From positions 310,001-374,000 of the forward strand of contig CAVSRC010000019.1 in assembly GCA_963730325.1 (NCBI GenBank): DNA of 64,000 bases. Direction: 5' to 3'. Source of the DNA: CAVSRC01 sp963730325 (GTDB lineage: Bacteria > Pseudomonadota > Alphaproteobacteria > Rhizobiales > Kaistiaceae). Each line of letters starts with the position of its first letter. Position 1 is the first letter of the stretch. The translations under genes were made by a program, and so were the position numbers. Positions 10,071 to 18,686 of the stretch are shown in pieces. The notes beneath the pieces were generated by a model. That model ran no database searches. It was not told the origin of the DNA and saw only the letters and a list, made by a program, of their open reading frames with translations.

Positions 10071-12374
10071 TCACCGTTCTCCTGCAAATCGTCCCGCCCA
10101 CCAGGCCTGGCCGAGGGCCAGCCCGCCATCGTTCGGCGGTACGCGCTCATGTCGCACCGGGACAAGGCCGGCCGCATTGAGCGCAGTCAAGGTTTTCTCC
10201 GTCAGCCGGCCGTTCTGGAAGCAGCCGCCGGAGAGGACCACTGTCTCCTCTCCGATTCTGGTCGCCGTGGCCGCAATAGCAAGGGCAAGGGCGTCATGAA
10301 ATTGCGCCGCCATTGCGGCCACCGGCGCACTCCGGCCCGGATATCGGCCAGAATCGCCTCCAGACAAGGGCTGCCAGTCGAGGACGAGAACGCCGTTTTC
10401 TTCTTTTATTTCAATGGAATATCGAAGTTCTCTCACGTTATCCCGGCGCAAACCGGAATCCAGCTCTGAATTGGCCGCCCATTCCAGTTCCATGGCCGCC
10501 TGGCCCTCATGGCTGGTGGTCTGGCGAAGGCCGATGAGCGCCGCCACCGCATCGAACAGGCGGCCGGCGCTGGTGGTGAGCGGTGCATTGAGGCCGCGAT
10601 CGAGCATGGTCTGGAGCGTCCGGCGCTCGGCCGGCGGAAAGGCGGCGACCGGCGCAAGGTCGGTCATGGCGAAGGCGTCGGCCCCGAAGGCGGCATGGAG
10701 CAGCCCCAGCGCGGAACGGCGCGGCTCGCGCACCGCCGCCTCGCCGCCGGGCAGGCGGAAGGGGCGAAGGTGCGCCACGCGCTGCCAGCCGTCGGCGGTG
10801 ACGCGCAGGAACTCGCCGCCCCACACCGTGCCGTCGGTGCCGTAGCCGGTGCCGTCCCAGGAGACGCCGAGGACCGGCGGCTCCAGCCCGTGCTCGGCCA
10901 TGCAGGCGGCGACATGGGCGAGGTGATGCTGGACCGCGAATTTGGGCGCGGCCAGGCCCTCGGCCACATGGGTCGAATGGTAGTCCGGGTGCATGTCGCG
11001 GGCGACGAGCCGTGGCGCGGTGTCGTGCAGGCGCTGGATATCGGCGATGCCGCGGTCATAGGCGTCGCGCGCTTCCGGCGTGTCGAGGTCGCCGAGATGC
11101 TGGCCGAGCACGACCCCGGCCTCGGTCGACAGCGCCACGGTGGTTTTCAGATGGCCGCCGACGGCGAGGATGCCCGGCGCCACGCCGCGCGCCGCAACGG
11201 CCGGGGCGAGCCCCCTCGCCCGCCGGAAGACGGTCGGCTTGCCGGCGATGACGCGCATGACGGAGTCGTCCACCGGCCGCTCGATCGGCCGGTCGTGGAC
11301 GAGGAAGAGGTCGGCGATGTCCTTGAGGCGGGTGAGCGCCTCGTGCTCGTCGGTGCAGATCGGTTCGTCGGAGCGGTTGCCGCTGGTCGCCACCACCGGC
11401 AAACCGAGTTCGGCGAGCAGCAGGTGATGCAGCGGCGTATAGGGCAGCATGGCGCCGACAAGCGGGTTGCCGGGTGCGACCGAGTCCGCCAGCACGCCTT
11501 CGCGCTTGGCCATGAGAACGATCGGCCGCTCGCGCGACGTCAGCGCATCGATTTCGATGTCGGTGGGTTCGGCGGCCTGATGCACGGCATCGAGCGAGGC
11601 GAACATCACCGCGAAGGGTTTTTCCTCGCGCTGCTTGCGCTGCCTGAGCAGGCGAACCCCCGCCTCGCTGCGCGCATCGACCATCAGGTGAAATCCGCCC
11701 AGACCCTTGACCGCGACGATGCTGCCGTCGCGAAGTGCCGTGGCGGCCGCATGAAGCGCCGCGTCGCGCTCCGCCAGCACCCTTCCCTCCCCGTCCCACA
11801 GCGCCAGTTGCGGCCCGCAGACCGGACAGGCATTGGGCTCGGCATGGAAGCGGCGGTCGGCCGGGTTTTCGTATTCGGCCTGACATTCCGGACACATGAC
11901 GAAGCGGCGCATGGTGGTGCGCGCCCGGTCGTAAGGCAGGTCGGTGATGATCGAATAGCGCGGGCCGCAATGGGTGCAGTTGGTGAAGGGATAGCGGTAG
12001 CGCCGGTTGGCAGGGTCCGAGACCTCGGCGAGACATTCTTCGCAGGTGGCGAGATCGGGCAGGACCGCGGCGCTGCGCGTGCCGCCAAGGGCGCTGTCGC
12101 GGATGGTGAAGCCTGTCTCGCCGGTCGGCGCCAACGCCTCGCGCGTCAACGTCACGGTCGCGGCCGGCGGCGGCGGCGCGCGCAGGGCGGCGACCAATTC
12201 GTCGATCGCAGCGGCCGGGCCTTCGACCTCCAGGGTCACGCCTTCCGGCGTGTTCGCGACATAGCCGGCGAGGCTTCGGGATGAGGCTTCACGCCAGACG
12301 AAAGGGCGGAATCCGACTCCCTGGACCGTGCCGGTGACCGCGATCCGCTCGCGACCGCGCGGCGCGTTGCTCAA
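10071..12374 (-). CDS. hypF: Carbamoyltransferase HypF
   Basis: Makes the thiocarbamoyl group for HypE from carbamoyl phosphate and ATP. The 767-residue protein shows the expected order: acylphosphatase domain (VTGTVQGVGFRPFVWRE, residues 10-27), two zinc fingers (CEECLAEV, CTHCGPRYS, CPECQAEY, CPVCGPQ, about 115-195), a YrdC-like domain, and a Kae1-like C-terminal domain with HHLAHVAACMAEHG. It starts ten bases after hypB. One oddity: around residues 632-647 the protein reads through a short AT-richer repeat insertion (separate entry), which adds about fifteen residues in frame without breaking the gene. Confidence 0.95.
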   Translation of the reverse strand: MSNAPRGRERIAVTGTVQGVGFRPFVWREASSRSLAGYVANTPEGVTLEVEGPAAAIDELVAALRAPPPPAATVTLTREALAPTGETGFTIRDSALGGTRSAAVLPDLATCEECLAEVSDPANRRYRYPFTNCTHCGPRYSIITDLPYDRARTTMRRFVMCPECQAEYENPADRRFHAEPNACPVCGPQLALWDGEGRVLAERDAALHAAATALRDGSIVAVKGLGGFHLMVDARSEAGVRLLRQRKQREEKPFAVMFASLDAVHQAAEPTDIEIDALTSRERPIVLMAKREGVLADSVAPGNPLVGAMLPYTPLHHLLLAELGLPVVATSGNRSDEPICTDEHEALTRLKDIADLFLVHDRPIERPVDDSVMRVIAGKPTVFRRARGLAPAVAARGVAPGILAVGGHLKTTVALSTEAGVVLGQHLGDLDTPEARDAYDRGIADIQRLHDTAPRLVARDMHPDYHSTHVAEGLAAPKFAVQHHLAHVAACMAEHGLEPPVLGVSWDGTGYGTDGTVWGGEFLRVTADGWQRVAHLRPFRLPGGEAAVREPRRSALGLLHAAFGADAFAMTDLAPVAAFPPAERRTLQTMLDRGLNAPLTTSAGRLFDAVAALIGLRQTTSHEGQAAMELEWAANSELDSGLRRDNVRELRYSIEIKEENGVLVLDWQPLSGGDSGRYPGRSAPVAAMAAQFHDALALAIAATATRIGEETVVLSGGCFQNGRLTEKTLTALNAAGLVPVRHERVPPNDGGLALGQAWWAGRFAGER
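10436..10475. repeat. Palindromic repeat inserted in frame in hypF
   Basis: The segment CGTTATCCCGGCG - CAAA - CCGGAATCCAG forms an imperfect hairpin and, read on the plus-to-minus shadow frame, gives the peptide WIPVCAGIT. That peptide and DNA pattern match the very common bacterial repeat whose shadow translation reads WIPACAGMT. Here it sits inside hypF with a lower GC content than its flanks, starting from about 10394. It encodes roughly SELDSGLRRDNVREL and keeps the hypF frame open. Confidence 0.65.
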
Positions 12375-12383
12375 GCTCTGCCC

Positions 12384-13217
12384 TTATTCGGCCGCGGTGC
12401 TGAGCGGATGACCGGCCAGCACCATGGCGCGGGCGCCCATCAGCCAGGCGATCCAGCCGTCGAGCCCCTCGCCGGTGCGTGCCGAGACCGGCAGCACCTT
12501 GATGCCGGGCCTGACGCGCCGTGCGTTGGCGGTGGCCGCCTCCATGTCGAAATCGACATAGGGGAGAAGGTCGGTCTTGTTGATCAGGACGAGGTCGGAA
12601 GCGGCGAAGATATCGGGATATTTCAACGGCTTGTCGTCGCCTTCGGTCACCGAGAGGATGACGACCTTGTGCGCCTCGCCGAGGTCGAAGCCGGCCGGGC
12701 AGACGAGATTGCCGACATTCTCGATGAAGACGACCGAGCCTTCGGCGGGGCCGAGATGCTCGATCGCATGGCCGACCATATGGGCGTCGAGATGGCAGCC
12801 CTTGCCGGTGTTGATCTGGATGGCGGCGGCGCCGGTCTCGCGGATGCGGGTGGCATCGTTGGCGGTCTGCTGGTCGCCTTCGACGACGAAGGGCACCAGC
12901 TTGCCGGCGAGCTTCCCGATGGTCTTGACCAGAAGCTCGGTCTTGCCCGAACCGGGGCTCGAAACAAGGTTCAGCGCCAGGATGCCGCGCTCACCGAAAT
13001 AGGCGCGGTTTTCGGCGGCCAGGGCATCGTTCTTTGCCAGCAGATCGCGCTCGACGGCCAGCACCCGGCTGTCCGGATCGTGGTCGTGGTGATGGTCGTG
13101 ATCGTGGTGATGGTCATGGCTGTGACCATGCTCATGATCGTGATGATGGTGGTGGTGATCGTGATCGTGGCCCTCGATCGTCACCTCGCCCTTGCCGCAA
13201 CCGCATGTCGCACACAT
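12384..13217 (-). CDS. hypB: Hydrogenase nickel incorporation GTPase HypB, His-rich
   Basis: GTPase that delivers nickel to the hydrogenase large subunit with HypA. The 277-residue protein starts with the metal-site motif MCATCGCGKGE, followed by a histidine-rich stretch (about residues 16-47) holding 20 histidines in 31 residues, a nickel-storage feature known from rhizobial HypB. The GTPase domain has the P-loop NLVSSPGSGKTEL, ENVGNLVCPAGFDLG with nickel-binding residues, and NKTDL for guanine. The ATG overlaps the stop of frame-corrected hypA as TAATG. A longer frame upstream reads through the decayed hypA and is not the start. Confidence 0.95.
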   Translation of the reverse strand: MCATCGCGKGEVTIEGHDHDHHHHHHDHEHGHSHDHHHDHDHHHDHDPDSRVLAVERDLLAKNDALAAENRAYFGERGILALNLVSSPGSGKTELLVKTIGKLAGKLVPFVVEGDQQTANDATRIRETGAAAIQINTGKGCHLDAHMVGHAIEHLGPAEGSVVFIENVGNLVCPAGFDLGEAHKVVILSVTEGDDKPLKYPDIFAASDLVLINKTDLLPYVDFDMEAATANARRVRPGIKVLPVSARTGEGLDGWIAWLMGARAMVLAGHPLSTAAE

Positions 13218-13560
13218 TACGAAACCTCCAATTCCTTGATACGCAGGGCATCGCCGCCGCTGATCTGCAGCTCGGTGCCCCCGCACTCGCGGGCAGGGAG
13301 AAAGCCGGTCGCTGACCGTGACCAGCTCGAAACAGGTGAGACAGCGCGCCTCGGCCGGCTCGGTGACGATATCGAGCTTCGCCCCCTCGGCCAGACTGCC
13401 GCGCATCACCGACATCGAAACCGAAGCGCATGGCCTCCGGCTCAACCGTCGACAGCGGCCCGACTTCGAGCGTGATCCGCTTCACCTTCGTGAACTTGGC
13501 CGTCTCGGCTTCGGACTTGAGGATGTCGAGCAGGCTTTCGCAGAGCGAGAGCTCATGCAT
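13217..13560 (-). pseudogene. hypA: hypA with two frameshifts
   Basis: Nickel-insertion zinc protein HypA, recognisable over its full length but split over three frames. It starts MHELSLCESLLDILKSEAE and reads well to MRFGFDV. One extra base near 13409-13411 then shifts the frame; the correct continuation VMRGSLAEGAKLDIV through the first zinc pair CLTC follows in the next frame. A second extra base near 13288-13292 interrupts the second zinc pair (CP-x-CGG), after which ISGGDALRIKELEVS follows to a TAA that overlaps the hypB ATG. Without both bases it would encode an ordinary 113-residue HypA. The gene is either decaying or carries sequencing errors. Confidence 0.85.
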
Positions 13561-14051
13561 CGGTCAACCGTTCCGCTGCTTGGCCGGCCCCGTTGGCGGG
13601 GGCGTTTTCGGCCGCAATCCTTGCATACCAGTCGAGAAAGAACGCCTCGGCCTCGTCGAGATGGGCCTCCGCCTCGCTCGCTCAGCCCTTCCTTGACCTC
13701 GCCATAGTCCCAGCCGGCGATGCCGAGCAGAAAGGCCGGCGGCGTCTTGCCATATAGGGTCTTGGCCAGCGTCAGCACCGCCTGCGGGCTCAATTCGTGG
13801 CTGCCCATGCCGGTGGCGCCCTCCGCCGCGACCGGCGCGAAGGAAAAGGATCCCGCCGCGCCGATCTCGGCATCGGCGAAGATCACCAGATCGGCTTCGG
13901 AGGCGGCGAGCGCATGATCGACGGTCAACTGGTAGTCGATGTCGATATCGAGCCCCGCGGGTGCCGCCCGCTCGATCCGCTCGGCAAAGAGCGGACCAAG
14001 GCCGTCGTCGCCGCGGCCCTGGTTTCCGAAGCCGATGAGGAGCGCAGCCAT
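13553..14051 (-). pseudogene. Hydrogenase maturation protease, frameshifted
   Basis: HoxW/HycI-type endopeptidase that trims the C-terminus of the nickel-loaded hydrogenase large subunit. The N-terminal 120 residues are intact and carry IGFGNQGRGDDGLG near residue 5 with acidic nickel-probing residues, and FADAEIGAAGSFSF. Near 13674-13682, after VKEGLSER, one extra base shifts the frame; the right continuation, starting EAEAHLDEAEAFF, is found in another frame and ends at a TGA overlapping the hypA start by eight bases. As read, the protein would run into an unrelated tail. It lies between hoxH and hypA, the expected place for this protease. Confidence 0.8.
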
Positions 14052-14055
14052 GAAA

Positions 14056-15499
14056 TCAGGCTTCTCCGGTCACGCGCTTGTCGATCACGTTGCCGGCGGC
14101 ATCGTGGATCTCGACCGAAAGCGGCATCTGGCCGAGCGCGTGGGTGGCGCAGGACAGGCACGGATCGTAGGCCCGGATCGCCACCTCGATATGGTTGAGC
14201 ATGCCTTCGGTGATCTGCTCGTGGCCGGAAAGGTGCTTGACGGCGACGTCCTTGACGGCGCGGTTCATGCCCTCGTTGTTGTGCGTGGTCGAGACGATCA
14301 GGTTGCAGTAGGTGACCTGGTCGTGCTCGTCGACCTCGTAGTGGTGGATGAGGTTGCCGCGCGGCGCTTCGATCACGCCGATGCCGACCTCGACGCCGAT
14401 CGCCCTTGGCGACGAGATCGGTGCCCTGCAGGTCGGGATCGTTGAGCAGTTCCCTGATCTTCTCGACGCAGTGCAGCACCTCGATCATGCGCGCCCAGTG
14501 GTTGCCGAGCGAGGAGGTGTTGGGCTTGCCGTCGGTCACGGCACGCAGTTCGTTGAGCGCGGCGTTGGCCAGCGGCGTGTCGATGAAATCGACATTGTTG
14601 AGGCGCGCCAGCGGGCCGACGCGGTACCAGCCGGTCTCCGGGGTCATTTCCTTGTAGTAGGGGAACTTCATGTAGGACCAGGAGCGGACGTCCTCGATCA
14701 CGTAGTTGAAGTAGTCCTTGTTCGGGACCTGATCGACAAGGATATTGCCGTCCGGGTCCTTCATGCGGAAATTGCCGTTGTAGAGATCGAGCGCACCGTC
14801 CTCGCGGACGATCGACATGTAGTTCGACGGGAAGGTGGCGAAGCTGTTGACCAGCTCGAGGTGGCCGAGCGTGTAGTCCTTGGCCAGCGCCACCGCGTCC
14901 TCGACCCACTAGGTCATCTCGTCGATGTCCTTGAGGAACTCGTCGCGCTTGGCGATGGGCAGGTTGCGGTTGATGCCGCCGGGAATGGCGCCGGTGCCGT
15001 GCACCTTCTTGCCGGCGGTGGCGGCGATGATCTCCTGGCCGTATTTGCGCATCATCACGGCGCGGCGGCCGAGCTCGGGATTTTCCTTGAGAATCTCGAA
15101 GACGTTGCGCTTGGCAGCCGGTGCATCGAAACCGAACAGCAGGTCCGGCGCGGCGAGGTGGAAGAAGTGCAGAACGTGGCTCTGCATCACCTGGCCGTAA
15201 TGCATCAGGCGGCGCATCTTCTCGGCGGTCGGCGGCAGCGTGTCGACGCCGACGATCATGTCCATCGCCTTGGCGGCGGCGAGATGGTGGCTCACCGGGC
15301 AGATGCCGCACAGGCGCTGCACGATGACCGGGACCTCCCACAGCAGGCGCCCGCGGATGAAGCGTTCGAAGCCGCGGAACTCGACGATATGCAGCCGCGC
15401 TTCCTCGACCTCGTTGGCTTCGTTCATGTGAATGGTGACCTTGCCGTGTCCTTCGACGCGGGTCACCGGAGCAATTTCGATCAGTCTGGGCTCGGCCAT
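14056..15499 (-). pseudogene. hoxH: NAD-linked [NiFe] hydrogenase large subunit HoxH, stop codon plus frameshift
   Basis: Catalytic subunit that holds the [NiFe] site. The N-terminal motif RLCGICPVSHH and the C-terminal motif DPCLSCATHALGQ with a cleavable tail are both present, so all four metal-binding cysteines are encoded. The reading is broken twice. An in-frame TAG at 14909-14911 sits between KDIDEMT and WVEDAVALAKDYT. Near 14389-14394, after TDLVAKGD, one extra base shifts the frame; VGIGVIEAPRGNLIHHY follows in the correct frame. Total length is 480 codons plus one base, normal for HoxH. As sequenced it gives about 196 residues and no active site. Confidence 0.88.
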
Positions 15500-15510
15500 T
15501 TTTCTTCTTC

Positions 15511-16081
15511 CTAGTCGAACTTGATCAGTTCGCGCTCGAAGCCGCGGAACTTGCCGGTCAGAAGCCCGGCGAGCGTGTCGTAGATGATGTCGCCGCTCGG
15601 GGCGCAGCCCGGGATGTTGTAGTCGATCTCGACCACTTCCGAGCAGGGATAGACCTTGTCGAGCACCAGCGGCAGCGCCGGGTCGTTCGGAATCTGATGC
15701 GTCGTGTTCCGGATGTATTTGCCGGTGATGTAGGCCTCTTCGAGGCATTCGCAGCAGCGGATTGTCCGAATGCATCACGGCGTTCCGCATGGCCGGCAGG
15801 CCGCCCATGATGGCGCATTGCCCGAGAGCGATGAGCACGTCGCAGTTCCTGCGGAATTCCCGCAGCACGTGGACGTTCTCCTCGTTGCAGCAGCCGCCTT
15901 CGATGATGCCGATGTCGCAACGCTGGGTGAACTTCTTGATGTCGTTGATCGGCGAGCGGTCGAACTCGACCAGCTGCATCAGCCCGATCAGCCGTTCGTC
16001 GATGTCCAGCAGCGCCATGTGGCAGCCGAAGCAGCCGGCCAGCGAAGCGGTGGCGATTCGCGCTTTTCTCAGTTCAGGCAT
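15511..16081 (-). pseudogene. hoxY: NAD-linked hydrogenase small subunit HoxY, frameshifted
   Basis: Electron-transfer subunit that carries the proximal [4Fe-4S] cluster. The N-terminus has SLAGCFGCHMALLDIDERL (cysteines 17 and 20), and IIEGGCCNEENVHVL and LIALGQCAIMGG are in frame. After HSDNPLL, one extra base near 15749-15753 shifts the frame; the correct continuation ECLEEAYITGKYIRN, then VYPCSEVVEIDYNIPGCAP, follows in another frame to a TAG at 15511-15513. The corrected length, 189 residues, fits HoxY. The start overlaps the hoxU end by eight bases. Confidence 0.86.
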
Positions 16082-16821
16082 TGCGCTTCTCCTCGATCTC
16101 GTGGCCGATCAGACCCTTGTCGAACTCGCGCTCGCCGATCGGAACACTGAAGCCTTCGCGCTTGCGGATGATGCAGCCGACCGGGCAGACGTCTGTTCGA
16201 GATGGCGTGGTCGGTGACCGCGGCATCGGTGTGGGCCAGGTCGCTGCCGTTGACGGCGACGCGGCGGTGGATGCCGCGGCCGACATAGCCGAACAGGCCC
16301 TTGCCGTCGTTGTCCTGCGAGGCGCGGATGCAGCGGCCGCAGGAAATGCAGCGGTTGGTGTCGAGCGCGATGTCGGGGTGGCTGGCGTCGAGGTCGCGGT
16401 TCGGTTCCAGATAGGGGAACTTGGTCGCGTCGGTCATGTCGAGCCGGTAGGCCATGGCCTGCAGCTCGCAATTGCCGCTCGCCTCGCACATCGGGCAAAG
16501 GTGGTTGCCTTCGTGGAAGAGCATCTCGACGAGATCGCGCCGGAGCTTGTTCAGGTAGGGCGTTTCCGATTCGACGTTGGTGCCCGGGTTGGCCGGCTGG
16601 GTGCAGGCCGAAACGCTGCGTCCGCCGACCTTCACCGTGCAGACGCGGCAGCTGCCCTGGTGGCGCAGGCCCTCATGGTCGCACAGACGCGGGATGTAGA
16701 TGCCCGCATCGTCCGCCGCTTCCATGATGGTCTGGCCCGGTTGCGCGCGCACCTCGATCCCGTCGATGGTGAAGGTGAATGTTGTGTCGCGGCGTGTGCC
16801 GGTGTCGGTAATCGCGCTCAT
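16074..16821 (-). pseudogene. hoxU: NAD-linked hydrogenase diaphorase subunit HoxU, frameshifted near 3' end
   Basis: NuoG-N-terminus-like subunit linking HoxY to HoxF. It starts MSAITDTGTRRD, overlapping the hoxF stop (ATGA). In frame are the [2Fe-2S] motif (CDHEGLRHQGSCRVC and a later SACTQP cysteine), the His-Cys cluster HEGNHLCPMCEASGNC, and NRCISCGRCIRAS. After TDHAI the frame breaks at about 16190-16203: the correct DVCPVGCIIRKREGF follows in another frame. Compared with the usual spacing, about seven extra bases (TCGAACA) lie here, or one base plus two codons. The last cysteine of the second ferredoxin-type cluster is in the displaced part, so the predicted product is damaged. Confidence 0.85.
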
Positions 16822-18686
16822 TGGCTGAAGTCCTTGTCGAAGATGTAGGAGCGACGCTTGGCGATCGTGCGCGCGTCGTCGATCGCCGCCTGGATGTCGA
16901 AGGTGGCCCGTATCCCATCCTCGGTCGGCTTGGTCATGGTGGAATAGATGAGCGGGAAGCTCTTCAGCGTGGTGAGCACCGGGTTCGGCGCCGTGATGCC
17001 GAGACCGCAACGGCTGGTCTCGATGATCGTCGTCGACAGGTCGCGGAGGTATTCGATGTCCTCCGGATTGGCGAGCCCCTTGCGGAACTTGGCGATCGCC
17101 TTCTGCAGGAAGACGTTGCCCACCCGGCAAGGCGTGCAGTAGCCGCAGCTCTCGTGAACGAAGAACGACATGTAGTATTCGACGATCTCGAGGATGTTGC
17201 GGTTGGCGCCGAAGATGATGATGGCGCCGCCCGTCGCCAGGTCGTCGAAGGTCAGCTTGCGGTGGAAGCTGTCGCGGCCGACCATGGTGCCGCTCGGGCC
17301 GCCGACCTGCACGGCGGCGGCATCCTCGCCGCCGACCAGCGCCAGGATATCCCAGACGGTGTGGCCATAGGGCAGCTCGTAGATGCCGGGGTTGAGGCAG
17401 TCGCCGCTGACCGAAAGCAGCTTGGTGCCGTGGCTGCCTTCGACGCCCATGTCGAAGAACCACTTGGCGCCCTTGTCGAGAATCCGCGCCGCGTGACAGA
17501 AGGTCTCGACGTTGTTGACCACGGTCGGATAGCCGAGATAGCCGCGGCTCACCGGGAACGGCGGGCGGGTCTTGGGCTCGCCGGGCAGGCCCTCGCAGGA
17601 CGAGATCAGCGCGCCTTCCTCGCCGCAGACATAGGCGCCGGCGCCCAACTGGATGCGGATGTCGAAGGTGAAGTTCCTGAGCCCCATGATATCCTTGCCG
17701 AGCAGGCCGGCGGCGCGGCGCTGTTCGAGCACCTCGTCGAGCAGCGGGCGCAGATAGGCATATTCGCCGCGCAGGTAGATGATGCCTTCCCTGGCACCGA
17801 CCGCGCGGGCGGCGATGGTCATGCCTTCGATGAGCAGGTCGGGACGTTCGGTCAGGAGCACACGGTCCTTGAACGTGCCGGGCTCGCCCTCGTCGGCGTT
17901 GCAGATGATGAAGCGCCGCTCCGCCTCGCCGCCGGCGGCGAAGCGCCATTTGCGCCCGGTGACGAAGCCGGCGCCACCGCAACCGCGAAGGCCGCTTTCC
18001 TCGACGGTGGTGATGATCTGGGTCGGCGTGATGCTGATCGCCTTGCTCAGGCCGGCATCCTTGGGAACCGGACCAAGCAGGGATTCGCCGGCATGGCGGA
18101 TGTTGTTGTCGACCATGCGCGTGGCCCGCTCGTGCGGCGAAGACGGCGTGAAGCCGGGAACCGCGATCTTCTCAGGGCTTTCGCCGGCCTTGAGCGCCTG
18201 GGCGACGTCGCGCGCCTTCTGCGGGGTGAGCTTGGTGACCACGACGTCGTTGATCATGGCCGCCGGTGCCTGGTCGCACATGCCGATGCACGGCGTGTAT
18301 TCGAGCGAGAAAGCCCCGTCCTCGGAGGTCTCGCCGACCTTGATGCCGAGTGCCGTCTCGAACTCCTTGACGACCTTTTCGAGGCCGGCGAAGCGGTCGA
18401 TGATGTCGTCGCAAAGCCGGATGGTGACCTGGCCCTTCGGCGTCAACGAGAAGAAGGTGTAGAAGCTCGCCACACCTTCGACCTGGATCCGCGACAGGCC
18501 GGTCGCCTCGGCGATCGCCTCCATGGTTTCAGGCGCGATCCAGTGATAGCGGTCCTGAATCGTGTGCAGGATGTCCATCATCCTGCGCGGGGCGTTGTCG
18601 TAGCTGGCGCATATCTCAAGAACTTCCGGCGTGGGGGCCGGAGGAACGTTGACGGAGCCGGGGGATTGCGAGGGTTTGCCAACCAT
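16818..18686 (-). CDS. hoxF: NAD-linked hydrogenase diaphorase subunit HoxF
   Basis: NAD(H)-binding, FMN-containing subunit of the bidirectional [NiFe] hydrogenase, a NuoE-NuoF fusion. The 622-residue protein has an N-terminal NuoE-like domain (about 30-170), an NADH/FMN domain with GLRGCGGAGFVTGRKWRF (about 232-249) and NADEGEPGTFKDR, and a C-terminal [4Fe-4S] region with HESCGYCTPCRVG and SRCGLG. In the NuoE part, three of the four usual [2Fe-2S] cysteines are visible (Cys92, Cys133, Cys137); the one expected five residues after Cys92 is Asp. The frame is fully open, unlike the next four genes. It is the first gene of the hox-hyp unit. Confidence 0.94.
   Translation of the reverse strand: MVGKPSQSPGSVNVPPAPTPEVLEICASYDNAPRRMMDILHTIQDRYHWIAPETMEAIAEATGLSRIQVEGVASFYTFFSLTPKGQVTIRLCDDIIDRFAGLEKVVKEFETALGIKVGETSEDGAFSLEYTPCIGMCDQAPAAMINDVVVTKLTPQKARDVAQALKAGESPEKIAVPGFTPSSPHERATRMVDNNIRHAGESLLGPVPKDAGLSKAISITPTQIITTVEESGLRGCGGAGFVTGRKWRFAAGGEAERRFIICNADEGEPGTFKDRVLLTERPDLLIEGMTIAARAVGAREGIIYLRGEYAYLRPLLDEVLEQRRAAGLLGKDIMGLRNFTFDIRIQLGAGAYVCGEEGALISSCEGLPGEPKTRPPFPVSRGYLGYPTVVNNVETFCHAARILDKGAKWFFDMGVEGSHGTKLLSVSGDCLNPGIYELPYGHTVWDILALVGGEDAAAVQVGGPSGTMVGRDSFHRKLTFDDLATGGAIIIFGANRNILEIVEYYMSFFVHESCGYCTPCRVGNVFLQKAIAKFRKGLANPEDIEYLRDLSTTIIETSRCGLGITAPNPVLTTLKSFPLIYSTMTKPTEDGIRATFDIQAAIDDARTIAKRRSYIFDKDFSQ

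Noticed and set aside
13078..13172. Short direct repeats in the hypB 5' region that look like a CRISPR or satellite
   Set aside because: They are GTG/ATG-type codons for the histidine/aspartate tract of HypB, not spaced repeats.
14909..14911. Pyrrolysine or other recoding at the hoxH TAG
   Set aside because: No pyl genes in the window and hydrogenase large subunits are not known to use it; hoxH has a second lesion anyway.
13217..16821. Programmed ribosomal frameshifting as explanation of the hox/hypA frame breaks
   Set aside because: No slippery heptamers or consistent downstream structures at the breaks, and six events in five genes of a normally unshifted family are better explained by decay or sequence error.
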